64,000 bases of DNA from assembly GCF_000316605.1 (NCBI RefSeq), contig NC_019683.1, forward strand, positions 4,014,036 to 4,078,035. Direction: 5' to 3'. Both the position numbers and the translations under genes were made by a program. Within the stretch, counting starts at the first letter, position 1; every line of letters begins with the position of its first letter. Source of the DNA: [Leptolyngbya] sp. PCC 7376 (GTDB lineage Bacteria > Cyanobacteriota > Cyanobacteriia > Cyanobacteriales > MRBY01). The notes under the pieces were generated by a model. The model made no database searches. It was not told the origin of the DNA and was given only the letters and a program-made list of their open reading frames with translations. Positions 1 through 8,226 of the stretch are shown here, piece after piece.

Positions 1-621
1 TAGGTTTAAGGCAAAAGGATTGAAGTTATCCCGGAGGCGATCATAGTTGAAGTAGTAGCCTTCATTATTTAAGCCTGTTGCCCAAAGGACATCTGCTCCT
101 GTAATCCCTTGGTGCTTAAAGTTATGAACGGTATAACAAATACGCTGATCCCAAAGGCCATGGTATTTATACATCTCGAAGAGCATGACTGGAACCAGAC
201 CAGTTTGCCAATCGTGGCAATGGATCACATCGGGGCGTTTGCCAGATTGCTGTAAAAATTCGAGGGCTGCTTTACTGAAAAAGGCAAAACGCATGTGGTC
301 GTCTAAACCACCGTAGAAGTGACCTCGATTGAAGAAATTGTCTCCAGAGTGAGGCTCGATAAAAAAGCATTGTTGTCCATGTACCCAACCATAGAAAACA
401 GTGCAGTAGATTGCGCCATCATACCAAGGTACACAAAGGTTCTCATAGGCGACATGGAGTCCCCAGATATGGTCATAGCGCATGCAGTCATATTTGGGCA
501 GGATAATCTCGACATTATGACCTCTAATGCTGAGTTCGCGACTGAGTCCATATACGACATCCGCTAGTCCACCAACTTTCGCAACGGGTGCGCATTCTGA
601 AGCGATTTGGACAACATACAT
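1..621 (-). CDS. glgA: Glycogen synthase GlgA, N-terminal part (runs off the window)
   Basis: The first 207 codons of an ADP-glucose glycogen/starch synthase are visible; the rest lies left of base 1. The start is ATG at 621, giving MYVVQIASECAPVAKVGGLA. It contains the KVGGLADV loop that binds the ADP-glucose phosphates in GT5 synthases, and later HCHDWQTGLVP and YTVHNFKHQG, all characteristic of the N-terminal GT5 domain. The enzyme adds glucose from ADP-glucose to alpha-1,4-glucan in the cytoplasm. No stop occurs in the visible frame. Many cyanobacteria have two paralogues, GlgA1 and GlgA2; I cannot tell from this portion which it is. Confidence 0.93.
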   Translation of the reverse strand, partial: MYVVQIASECAPVAKVGGLADVVYGLSRELSIRGHNVEIILPKYDCMRYDHIWGLHVAYENLCVPWYDGAIYCTVFYGWVHGQQCFFIEPHSGDNFFNRGHFYGGLDDHMRFAFFSKAALEFLQQSGKRPDVIHCHDWQTGLVPVMLFEMYKYHGLWDQRICYTVHNFKHQGITGADVLWATGLNNEGYYFNYDRLRDNFNPFALNL

Positions 622-1121
622 GAAGCTTTCTTTCCCTCGGATTTAATAGGAGATTTCTAAAAATTTGTTCAACCATAATGCATCTATCTGCCAGGCAGCA
701 ACTATAAATCGGATGATGATTCATCAGTATTTTTAAGCTTTTAGATAGGTATTGTTTTGCAGAGAAAATCTATGGCAATAGTTTTCTTTTATGCCAGGGA
801 TCACTCAGTTTTTTAATGAAAAGGTTCAATCCAAGTCAGGATCAAGATATTTGCGCTTTTTGAGATGAGTATGGATGAGCAATTCTGCTTATTTAAGGGA
901 TGATTGCCATGAGAAGTCTATTGGTGATCAAACATATATCGATTGTCTGTCTATACCGGATTTTTTCTGATCGCTATATTGTCTGAAGTTTTAGGATAGG
1001 TGAAAGATTGAGGCGATCGCCAACACTTGAATTTCCTTCTCTGCACAGAAAAAAGACAGAGCTGAGAATAAATAATCAAGCAGCCCTGCCTTTAATTCAA
1101 AATGAATCGATATTGATTTAT
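622..1121. other. Intergenic region upstream of glgA
   Basis: About 500 bases lie between the start of glgA and the stop of the moeB-like gene, both on the minus strand. The region is AT-rich with one HIP1 site near 1014. It must hold the glgA promoter, but I see no clear -35/-10 pair, tRNA or other RNA gene. Short open frames here lack ribosome-binding sites and recognisable products. Confidence 0.5.
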
Positions 1122-2300
1122 CTAATAAGTGGGAACAGAAGAATCCACTTCTTCACTCCAAGCACGAATACCACCTTGAACGTTGGTACCAGCAATTCCT
1201 ACAGTATTTTGCAGAATTGTGAGTGCCTTTGCAGAACGACCGCCCATCTTACAGTGAGCAATGAGCTTTTTCCCATCAGTCACAAGTTCTTGTACTTGGC
1301 TCACACCATCACCAGTTTCAATCTCTGGTAAAGGAATCAACGTCGCACCAGGAATACTTGCGATATCGTATTCATTGGGATTACGCACATCAATAAGTAC
1401 ATAATCGTCAGCATCGCTATCGAGAAGAGCCTTAAGCTCTGTTACTGTCATTTCTTCCATATTGTTTTGCTGTTCAGCCTCCGCAGCTTGAGCTTGGGGA
1501 ATACCACAAAATTGTTCGTAATCGATTAACTTTTCGATCACTGGACGTACAGGGTTCGGGCGCAACTTCAGCTCCCGAAACTTCATGTCTAATGCGTTAT
1601 AGAGCATGAGCCGACCACTGAGAGTATTCGGCTTACCCAAAATAATTTTTATTGTTTCCGTTGCTTGGATAGTGCCAATAATGCCACAAAGCACACCGAG
1701 GACTCCGCCTTCCGCACAAGAAGGAACCATCCCTGGTGGTGGTGGCTCAGGATAAAGATCTCGGTAGTTGGGGCCGCCTTCATAGTTGAAAACAGTTGCC
1801 TGTCCTTCAAACCGGAAGATCGAACCATATACATTCGGCTTGTTTAGGAGAACGCAAGCATCATTGGTGAGATAACGAGTAGGGAAGTTATCTGTGCCAT
1901 CAACGACGATGTCGTAGCCCTTAATAATGTCCAGTGCATTGTCAGCACTGAGACGTGTTTCATGAAGATCAACTTGACAGAATGGATTAATATCAAGAAT
2001 TCTATTTTTCGCCGATTCGATCTTTGGTTTGCCGACCCATGAAGTACCGTGAATAATTTGTCGTTGGAGGTTGGAGAAATCGACGATATCGAAATCGACC
2101 AGACCAATGCGACCGATACCTGCGGCAGCAAGGTAAAGAAGTAGAGGAGAGCCAAGACCTCCACTACCAATACAAAGGACGCTGGCTGCTTTGAGCCGTT
2201 TTTGTCCATCTACGCCCACTTCCGGCAAAATCAAATGCCGAGAATAGCGTTCGTAGTCATCCTTTGTTAGTTCTATGGAGTCTAAATTAGGATTTAACAT
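1122..2300 (-). CDS. moeB: MoeB/ThiF-type adenylyltransferase with C-terminal rhodanese domain
   Basis: The product of 392 residues has an E1-like ThiF/MoeB domain (about 15-250) followed by a rhodanese domain (about 285-390), the MoeBR/MOCS3 layout. The nucleotide loop GSGGLGSP is at 45-52 and the family Cys is in SCAEGGVLG. The rhodanese loop CKMGGRS near 350 has the catalytic Cys. It would adenylate the C-terminal Gly of a small sulfur carrier (MoaD or ThiS type) and pass sulfur to it for molybdopterin or thiamin synthesis in the cytoplasm. The zinc Cys pairs of E. coli MoeB are not present; around 240-265 only a single Cys (EQFCG) is seen. MLNPNLDSIELTKDDY is a typical start. It stands alone, divergent from the LCP gene. 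Confidence 0.92.
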   Translation of the reverse strand: MLNPNLDSIELTKDDYERYSRHLILPEVGVDGQKRLKAASVLCIGSGGLGSPLLLYLAAAGIGRIGLVDFDIVDFSNLQRQIIHGTSWVGKPKIESAKNRILDINPFCQVDLHETRLSADNALDIIKGYDIVVDGTDNFPTRYLTNDACVLLNKPNVYGSIFRFEGQATVFNYEGGPNYRDLYPEPPPPGMVPSCAEGGVLGVLCGIIGTIQATETIKIILGKPNTLSGRLMLYNALDMKFRELKLRPNPVRPVIEKLIDYEQFCGIPQAQAAEAEQQNNMEEMTVTELKALLDSDADDYVLIDVRNPNEYDIASIPGATLIPLPEIETGDGVSQVQELVTDGKKLIAHCKMGGRSAKALTILQNTVGIAGTNVQGGIRAWSEEVDSSVPTY

Positions 2301-2551
2301 TAGGGTGTTCTGAGGAAAATATTTAAGATGTGAGGTCTGGGGTCACGACCAAGAACACGAGTGCAGCTTTCCAGTCTACTGCGTTGTGAGATTAGATTCT
2401 AGGTTAACGCAAGGGATTATGAATTAGGCATGCTTTCTAGGTATTGGTTGGACTTTTAGGAAAGTCAGTGGGTTGGGCTGAAGGAAAGTTTTAGGGATTC
2501 GACAATTGACCCTATAAAATTTTATTAAGGGAGATTTGATTTTTGATCTCT

Positions 2552-2557
2552 AGGAGA
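2552..2557 (+). promoter_or_regulatory. Ribosome binding site that decides the LCP gene start
   Basis: AGGAGA ends nine bases before ATG 2567. The frame is also open from a TTG at 2543, but that codon has no Shine-Dalgarno and lies upstream of this site, so ATG 2567 is the better start. Confidence 0.65.
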
Positions 2558-2566
2558 AAATACGCG

Positions 2567-3964
2567 ATGACTCGAGGGCAAGAAGTTAAGACAGGAGAAC
2601 AGGTAGCTAAGGCTTCCACAAAGCTTCTTGGCAAGCAGCAGCGTAATGCGGATGGTGGAAGGAAATTATCATTCCTGCTGAAAGGTTTTCTCTGGGGTTC
2701 GGGTTTTATGGGGACAACCCTCCTCTCGGCAGCGGTAGGCACTTGGCTTGCGCTCTACACACCCTTATCACAGATTGTCTTACCGTTTTTGCCGAGTTCT
2801 CTCGAAAGTCTGAAGCAGGAAGGTTTGCAGCAGCTTGGGAGTTATTCTCTAGGCCGACCTGTCAATATTTTAGTGATGGGGATCGACCGGGTAGAGGGTA
2901 CTGAAGGCAGTGAAATATTTGGTGGCCGTAGTGACACGATGCTATTGGTTCGATTTGATCCTGAGTTAGAAAATAAGCGGGTGAATATGCTTTCTATTCC
3001 TCGGGATACTCAAGTGTTGATTCCTGATGTGGGACTAACCAAGGTTAATGATGCAAATGTTTATGGTGGTGGCAAATTAGCGGCAGAAGTGGTGAGTGAG
3101 ACGCTTAATGATGTGCCTGTGGATCGCTATGTGCGGATTACGACGGATACGTTTAGGGAATTGGTGGATGCAGTAGGTGGTGTGAATGTTTTTGTGCCCT
3201 ATGACATGAAATATAAGGATGAGACGCAGGATTTAGAGATTGATTTGGAAGAGGGTTGGCAGGTTTTGGATGGGGATCAGGCAGAGCAGTTTGCACGGTT
3301 CCGGAATGATGAGTTTGGGGATATTGGTCGGGTACAGCGTCAGCAGGTTTTGCTGAAGGCGTTACGGGAAAAGGTTCAGTCTCCTGCGATTATTCCGCGT
3401 TTACCGAATTTGATTAGTTTGGTGCAAGAGCATATTGATACAGATTTGAGTTGGGAGGAGATGTTGGCGTTGATGAATTTTTCGCGTCAACTGGAAAAAG
3501 ATCATCTCAATATGGTGATGTTGCCGGGGCGTTTTAGTGATGCGGGGGAATATAACCGCAGTTATTGGCTGGTTTCAAATCAAGAGAAGAACCGGGTAAT
3601 GCAGGATTTCTTTGGGGTGGAGCCGCCACTTCAGGTTTTGGGTGATGGTGAATCTGGGGCGATCGCCCCTCAAAGATTACGGATTGCGATTCAGAATGCG
3701 ACTAATGAGAATGGTATTGCGGGTCAAATGTCTCGCTATTTGATGACTGAGGATTTTACGAACACTTATTTGGCGCGTGATTATTCCGACATCCTTGACC
3801 ACACTCAAATTATTGTTCAACGAGGGGATCTTGAAGCCGCAAATTTATTACTCGATGTGATTGGTGTTGGGCGAGTAGAAGCTTCTTCAATCGGCGAAAT
3901 TGAATCAGATATTACGATCCGGGTTGGGCGAGATTGGCTAGAAGCGATGGAAGAGACAGAATAA
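2567..3964 (+). CDS. LytR-CpsA-Psr (LCP) family cell-envelope transferase
   Basis: The protein has about 465 residues. A short cytoplasmic N-terminus is followed by one membrane segment (about 40-65), an LCP domain (about 90-250) and a C-terminal LytR_C domain (about 355-455). LCP hallmarks are NILVMGIDR, GGRSDTMLLV, SIPRDTQVLIP and the Arg-rich FARFRNDEFGDIGRVQRQQ, whose Arg and Asp residues bind the polyprenyl pyrophosphate. Family members transfer lipid-linked glycopolymers to peptidoglycan in the periplasm. The start ATG 2567 is chosen over TTG 2543 because of an AGGAGA site. Its right neighbours are polysaccharide genes on the opposite strand, but an exact acceptor or donor cannot be read from sequence. 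Confidence 0.88.
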   Translation: MTRGQEVKTGEQVAKASTKLLGKQQRNADGGRKLSFLLKGFLWGSGFMGTTLLSAAVGTWLALYTPLSQIVLPFLPSSLESLKQEGLQQLGSYSLGRPVNILVMGIDRVEGTEGSEIFGGRSDTMLLVRFDPELENKRVNMLSIPRDTQVLIPDVGLTKVNDANVYGGGKLAAEVVSETLNDVPVDRYVRITTDTFRELVDAVGGVNVFVPYDMKYKDETQDLEIDLEEGWQVLDGDQAEQFARFRNDEFGDIGRVQRQQVLLKALREKVQSPAIIPRLPNLISLVQEHIDTDLSWEEMLALMNFSRQLEKDHLNMVMLPGRFSDAGEYNRSYWLVSNQEKNRVMQDFFGVEPPLQVLGDGESGAIAPQRLRIAIQNATNENGIAGQMSRYLMTEDFTNTYLARDYSDILDHTQIIVQRGDLEAANLLLDVIGVGRVEASSIGEIESDITIRVGRDWLEAMEETE

Positions 3965-4002
3965 TCTCGCAACCAAAAAGATAATTTAGTTCAGAATAAA
4001 AT

Positions 4003-4031
4003 CCGAGGACTCAACATTGAGTCTTCGGGTT
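4003..4031. terminator. Bidirectional intrinsic terminator between the LCP and STAS genes
   Basis: A 12-bp stem (4003-4014 pairing with 4017-4028, one G-T wobble, tiny loop) lies between two converging genes. It is followed on the plus strand by GGGTTT and on the minus strand by ATTTTATT, so it can stop transcription from both sides. Confidence 0.7.
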
Positions 4032-4049
4032 TCCAAGTACAAAATATCT

Positions 4050-4382
4050 TTAAGATGGCGAAGACTCTAAAATCGCTGCATTAAAATCATCCCGGGTTGC
4101 AAAAATGGTAAAAACACGATCCATCTTTGTTAGCTCTAAAATCATTTGTACTTGCTCAGTTAAAGAACATAAATATAGTTCTTTCTCTCCAGCACGGACA
4201 AGCTTTAAGATTGCAACGAATGCGCCAATTCCCGAGCTATTCATAAATGTAATTTTGTTTAGATCAACCAAGATGACATCAACTGGCCCCTGAAGAATAT
4301 CAATAATCTGCTGCCTTAATTCATTTGTAGTGAGGCCGTCGAGAACGCCTTGAGGTTCAACAATCGTAATTTTTTTAGACAT
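4050..4382 (-). CDS. STAS-domain anti-sigma factor antagonist
   Basis: The 110-residue protein is a single STAS domain of the SpoIIAA/RsbV type. The motif FMNSSGIGAF at 46-55 carries the Ser that kinases of this family phosphorylate (Ser50 by alignment with SpoIIAA Ser58); the usual preceding Asp is Asn here. In partner switching the unphosphorylated STAS protein binds an HATPase anti-sigma protein, the kinase inactivates it, and a PP2C phosphatase reactivates it. The gene starts 67 bases after the stop of the cellulose-synthase-like gene on the same strand. That gene encodes just such an HATPase domain inside the synthase, so the two products are likely partners. That pairing is inference from position and domain type. 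Confidence 0.9.
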   Translation of the reverse strand: MSKKITIVEPQGVLDGLTTNELRQQIIDILQGPVDVILVDLNKITFMNSSGIGAFVAILKLVRAGEKELYLCSLTEQVQMILELTKMDRVFTIFATRDDFNAAILESSPS

Positions 4383-4449
4383 AAGATTTTTTTGTGATGA
4401 TGAGAAGAATTGCTTGAAATAATTTTATTATGGAAGCAAATTGAGAATA

Positions 4450-6834
4450 TCAATTATTATTTTTTGGTTGCCAATAAGCAGCTCTAATTACACTCCACAA
4501 TAAAGCTAAATGATAAATGCACCATACTGTATTAATAAGGTAGGTTGAGCTTGATAATTTAGTGCTTATGAATACTTGAATCCCTCCCCAGATCAAAGCC
4601 AAAATTGTGGCGATAAAGAATAAAATCTGAACAGGAATAAGTCTGAAATAAACACCAGATTGCCGTTGTTTTGGTGTGACTTTGAATTTCAGAGATTTGC
4701 CAGTAAAGACACTGGTCACTGCTTGGATCTGTAATGGGAAGAGGGCGATCGCATACTGTTCATTACGCCAGAGTTCACGCCAAGGAATCCCCCAACTGGC
4801 TAGCCAGAAGGTAATACGATTCAAAATGTAGGCTGGGACGAAATGCCACGCAAAATCTATACCAAACGTATTTACTGGAATTAAGCCTGTGGTTAGTGAA
4901 ACCAACGGACAAAGAAGCAATACCAAAACGAAAAAACCAGCAAAATAGCTATACATCGTCTGAAAATACTGCACGCGCTGGCTGAAGCTTAAGCCTGTTT
5001 TAAACAGAGGATTATCTCGCAAAAGTACTTGGATTGTTCCCTGAGCCCAGCGCAGTTTTTGCTGCAAAGTCGAACTCAGATCATCCGGAGCTAAACCCTC
5101 TGCTAACACTTCATCATGGTAGATCGAATACCATCCTTTGGAGTGGAGGCGCATAGCTGTATTCATATCTTCAGTGATACTAATACTCGATAGTCCCCCA
5201 ATCATTTCAAACTCTTCTAACTTTCGTTCATCAGCAGCATAGTCATCTGCAAAATGTTGCAAACCCATACGAATCAATGCTTCTCGTCTCAGTACTGCAT
5301 TAGTCCCTGTATAAAAGGCAGAGTTCATGCCATCTTTTCCTTGTTGGATTGGCCCATAAAAAACACGAGCATTATGACCAAATGGATCGTCAGATGGAAG
5401 GTTAGAAAAAGCTTGAGGAGTTTGGACGAATGCCACTTTGTTTAATTCATAATGACCTCGATCAACATTGAAGCGATAAAAATTTGGGATAACACGCTGT
5501 AAAAACTTAGTTTGCGGAATATGGTCTGCATCTAAAGTTAAAACGAGTTCACCATGGGTTTCACCACTAAAAATAGCATGGTTAATATTGCCTGCTTTCG
5601 CATGGTGGGGACGACCTTTTGGCTTTTTTCGAGCGATGTAACGACATCGAGGCAAGTCAATTAATCGTTGAGTATAGTTATTGACTTGTTTTTCTAATTG
5701 TTGAATTTCGCTGTTACAGATATCGGTTGTCGTGTGATGGTTTGGATTGCTAAGTAACAGTAATTCCCTCAGGCTATGAATATATCCTTGGTTTTGAGCA
5801 ATGCGATCTCGCTCAGTAGAAATAGTTTCTGACTCAAATTTTTTAATTAAAACTAAGCAATTCTGTTCATTATCAGTGCGCACATATGAAAAATAATCGA
5901 CGAGCTGACGAATAATGCCAAGACCTCGTCCATGTTCAGCCTCGACATCAACTTCTTCTTTCAAGTTTTGGAGATGAGCCTCTAGATCAAAAAAGCTTCC
6001 TTGATCCCAAATTTTTAGGATAAAGGCATGGTTAAAAAGAGAAAACTCGAGGTCTATTTTTTGATCTGGTGATAGATATTTATGGGCATGGGTAATGGCA
6101 TTATCTAAACCTTCTCCAAGAATAGTTTGACAAATAATCCAAGTCTTTTCTGAAACTTTGTTTGGGCGAAGCTGATTAAGCCAGTCCATGACATAGGCTA
6201 ATTCTTGTTTTTTGCTTGGGATGCTCAGTTGATAGGAATCTATAAATCCTTCTACTTCTACTAAATCTTTTTTGAGGATTCTGAGTTGATTAATACGAGT
6301 TTCACATCGATATTTTTGTTGGTTGATATGTTCAGCAGCATTCTTTACAGCTGGTGTTTTTAGATCTTCGAGACACAAGGTTGCGGTCATGTCTCTCATT
6401 TCAGGAGAGTTGCCATCATCAAGGATATACACCCGCAATTTTTCGGAAGGATAGTCCATTTTTAGGGCAGCTCTAGCGGTGAGCTCAACCATATCTGCTG
6501 GTTCGTTGTAGCAGGTGATGAAAATATCAACGGTGGGATAGTTTTCTGTCGGAAAGCTTGGGGTTAAGGCGGCTAAGCTTTTCGTGGTGCGCTTAATGGG
6601 CCGCCACAGGGAGTAGAAAAACATCACTCCCCCAAAAAACATATAGGTTTCTGCGCAAATGAGGGGCACAGCAAACCATAATGCCTGCATGTTTAATGAG
6701 TCTGTCCAGCGCCAATGTAGGTACCACACCCCGATAATGAGGTTAACGATCACCATATAGCGTAAGAGCAATGTGCGATCGCGTAGGGTAACGGTTTTAT
6801 TTTTCAGAGAAAGTTGTGGTTCTAGGGTGCTCAT
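4450..6834 (-). CDS. Cellulose-synthase-like GT2 with inserted anti-sigma HATPase domain
   Basis: The 794-residue membrane protein has N-terminal membrane segments (about 24-42 and 52-76) and a split GT2 catalytic domain. C-terminal membrane helices (about 630-650, 665-685, 728-752, 765-785) follow. GT2 processive motifs are complete: DDG 139-141, DAD 435-437, TED 554-556 and QxxRW 592-596. Between DDG and DAD lies an insert of roughly 260 residues. Its core (about 205-335) has the Bergerat ATP-fold boxes of RsbW/SpoIIAB kinases: N-box EGLDNAITHA at 241-250, G1 WDQG at 276-279 and G2 HGRGLGI at 301-307. No PilZ domain follows the transmembrane part, unlike BcsA. It probably polymerises a beta-glucan from UDP-glucose across the inner membrane. 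The embedded kinase would take part in partner switching with the downstream STAS protein. GT2 identity is secure; the polymer is not. Confidence 0.9.
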   Translation of the reverse strand: MSTLEPQLSLKNKTVTLRDRTLLLRYMVIVNLIIGVWYLHWRWTDSLNMQALWFAVPLICAETYMFFGGVMFFYSLWRPIKRTTKSLAALTPSFPTENYPTVDIFITCYNEPADMVELTARAALKMDYPSEKLRVYILDDGNSPEMRDMTATLCLEDLKTPAVKNAAEHINQQKYRCETRINQLRILKKDLVEVEGFIDSYQLSIPSKKQELAYVMDWLNQLRPNKVSEKTWIICQTILGEGLDNAITHAHKYLSPDQKIDLEFSLFNHAFILKIWDQGSFFDLEAHLQNLKEEVDVEAEHGRGLGIIRQLVDYFSYVRTDNEQNCLVLIKKFESETISTERDRIAQNQGYIHSLRELLLLSNPNHHTTTDICNSEIQQLEKQVNNYTQRLIDLPRCRYIARKKPKGRPHHAKAGNINHAIFSGETHGELVLTLDADHIPQTKFLQRVIPNFYRFNVDRGHYELNKVAFVQTPQAFSNLPSDDPFGHNARVFYGPIQQGKDGMNSAFYTGTNAVLRREALIRMGLQHFADDYAADERKLEEFEMIGGLSSISITEDMNTAMRLHSKGWYSIYHDEVLAEGLAPDDLSSTLQQKLRWAQGTIQVLLRDNPLFKTGLSFSQRVQYFQTMYSYFAGFFVLVLLLCPLVSLTTGLIPVNTFGIDFAWHFVPAYILNRITFWLASWGIPWRELWRNEQYAIALFPLQIQAVTSVFTGKSLKFKVTPKQRQSGVYFRLIPVQILFFIATILALIWGGIQVFISTKLSSSTYLINTVWCIYHLALLWSVIRAAYWQPKNNN

Positions 6835-7107
6835 AGAATGAACAGAGGTTCACTATCTGGTGATTTATGTGCTGGTTGGGTTAGGGGGATTGTTTCTGGT
6901 GGATCTTATCTTTCTTGTTTCGCTTCTTCTCTACTGAAACCGGATATTTTAGGTGTATGTAACTTGTACTAGGAATATATTAATTGTTGTCTTTTTTCGA
7001 ATCTCTACTCTGATTTTGTTAGAAATTGAAATTGATTTTTTAGACAAAAATGGGTTACTGATTTCAAATATCAAGGGTGATATACACCCTCAAAGAGATA
7101 TCTATTT
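6835..7107. other. Divergent promoter region of the synthase and barrel genes
   Basis: These 273 bases separate the start of the synthase (minus) from the start of the barrel gene (plus). The stretch is very AT-rich toward the right side. It should hold promoters for both transcripts, but no consensus -10/-35 pair stands out. Confidence 0.4.
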
Positions 7108-8226
7108 ATGAGCCAAATGCAAGGGAGTACGCTGAGATATTTAGTCGTTGGATTAATGTTTTTTGTGATGTATGACTTGGTTGATGGGGGAATGGCTCAG
7201 GCTCAGGTTCGGAGGGTTAGTCGAGAACGTTTTTTTTATTTGGCAGCGCCTCAAAATTTGAATCCAGGTTTACGGGAGCAGCCCGTTGAAATAGAGGTGG
7301 AAGAGGAACCGACGATCGCCCCAGAGCTTGAACTTGATCAAGAGTCTGAAACTCCTACAGTGCCACTATGGAAGCCAGAATCAGTCACGGTGGACTTTAA
7401 AGATAATGTGAGCAATTTTGGGCAAGATAATCAGTTTATTGAGCCGACTGTTACTGGCATTCTACCGAATGGCGATCGCCTGAGCATTACAAGTGGCTTG
7501 AACCAATTTCAGCAGCCGGAGATAAATTCTGTTCAAAATATTCCCTTTAAACTGGACTGGGAAGGAGAAATTGCTGGTTTAGCAACAAGCATTGGTGGTG
7601 GCATTGACTGGTTTGATGAAGTGCCTCTCGCCCTAAATTTTCGTGCCCAGACTAGTGTCCCCATCGGCAAAAAAGCGAAATTATCGTTCCATATCGAGCA
7701 TAGCCCCTATAAATTCAACGCGGAAACCATCCAGAATGAAATCAAATCTTGGCGTTACGGCCCCAATTTATTCTGGCAAATCTCTCCCGATACAACTTTT
7801 TTTAGTTTGGTGCGCTGGGGTCGCTATAACGATGGCAATCATGAGCAACAATCCTTTAGCCGCCTAGAGCATACCCGTGGTGAATTTAAGGTCGCAGCCA
7901 ATCTATTTAATTGGCGATACCGAGAAGACAATGAATCAGTGAGTGGTTATTTTTCCCCCTTAGATTTTTTGGTCGCTAATGGCGAAATTGTTTGGGAAAA
8001 AGACATTTTTGATTGGTTATCCTGTCGAGCCGCGGCCTCTGCTGGTCAACAACATTCCGAAGGGGAATGGACTTTTGCCTATGGCTACAACGGTAAATGC
8101 ACCACAAAGGTTAGTGACAATGTGGAGTGGGATCTCGGATACAACTTCAGCAATATCCCCGGCGAAGGAGGCAACAGCATTTTTAATGACCGGACTTGGA
8201 GTAGTCAATTGCGTGCCAAGTTTTAG
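7108..8226 (+). CDS. Secreted outer-membrane beta-barrel protein, BcsC-barrel-like
   Basis: The 372-residue protein has a signal peptide (hydrophobic 10-25, likely cleavage after AQA near 34). An acidic Pro/Glu-rich stretch (about 60-95) is followed by alternating-pattern strands and a terminal Phe, typical of outer-membrane barrels recognised by the BAM machinery. GYFSPLDFLVANGEIVWEK resembles the GYFSPQRY-type strand in the C-terminal porin part of BcsC, the cellulose export channel. The TPR scaffold of BcsC is missing. Divergent transcription from the cellulose-synthase-like gene supports a role in polysaccharide export. The BcsC resemblance is by eye. The stop overlaps the stop of the next, convergent gene by four bases. 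Confidence 0.7.
   Translation: MSQMQGSTLRYLVVGLMFFVMYDLVDGGMAQAQVRRVSRERFFYLAAPQNLNPGLREQPVEIEVEEEPTIAPELELDQESETPTVPLWKPESVTVDFKDNVSNFGQDNQFIEPTVTGILPNGDRLSITSGLNQFQQPEINSVQNIPFKLDWEGEIAGLATSIGGGIDWFDEVPLALNFRAQTSVPIGKKAKLSFHIEHSPYKFNAETIQNEIKSWRYGPNLFWQISPDTTFFSLVRWGRYNDGNHEQQSFSRLEHTRGEFKVAANLFNWRYREDNESVSGYFSPLDFLVANGEIVWEKDIFDWLSCRAAASAGQQHSEGEWTFAYGYNGKCTTKVSDNVEWDLGYNFSNIPGEGGNSIFNDRTWSSQLRAKF

Noticed and set aside
303-567. Open frames on both strands inside the glgA fragment
   Set aside because: They overlap the real GlgA frame that runs to the window edge and show no family resemblance.
1008-1331. A 107-codon frame on the plus strand before and across the 3' end of the moeB-like gene
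   Set aside because: No ribosome site, and two thirds of it is antisense to the rhodanese domain.
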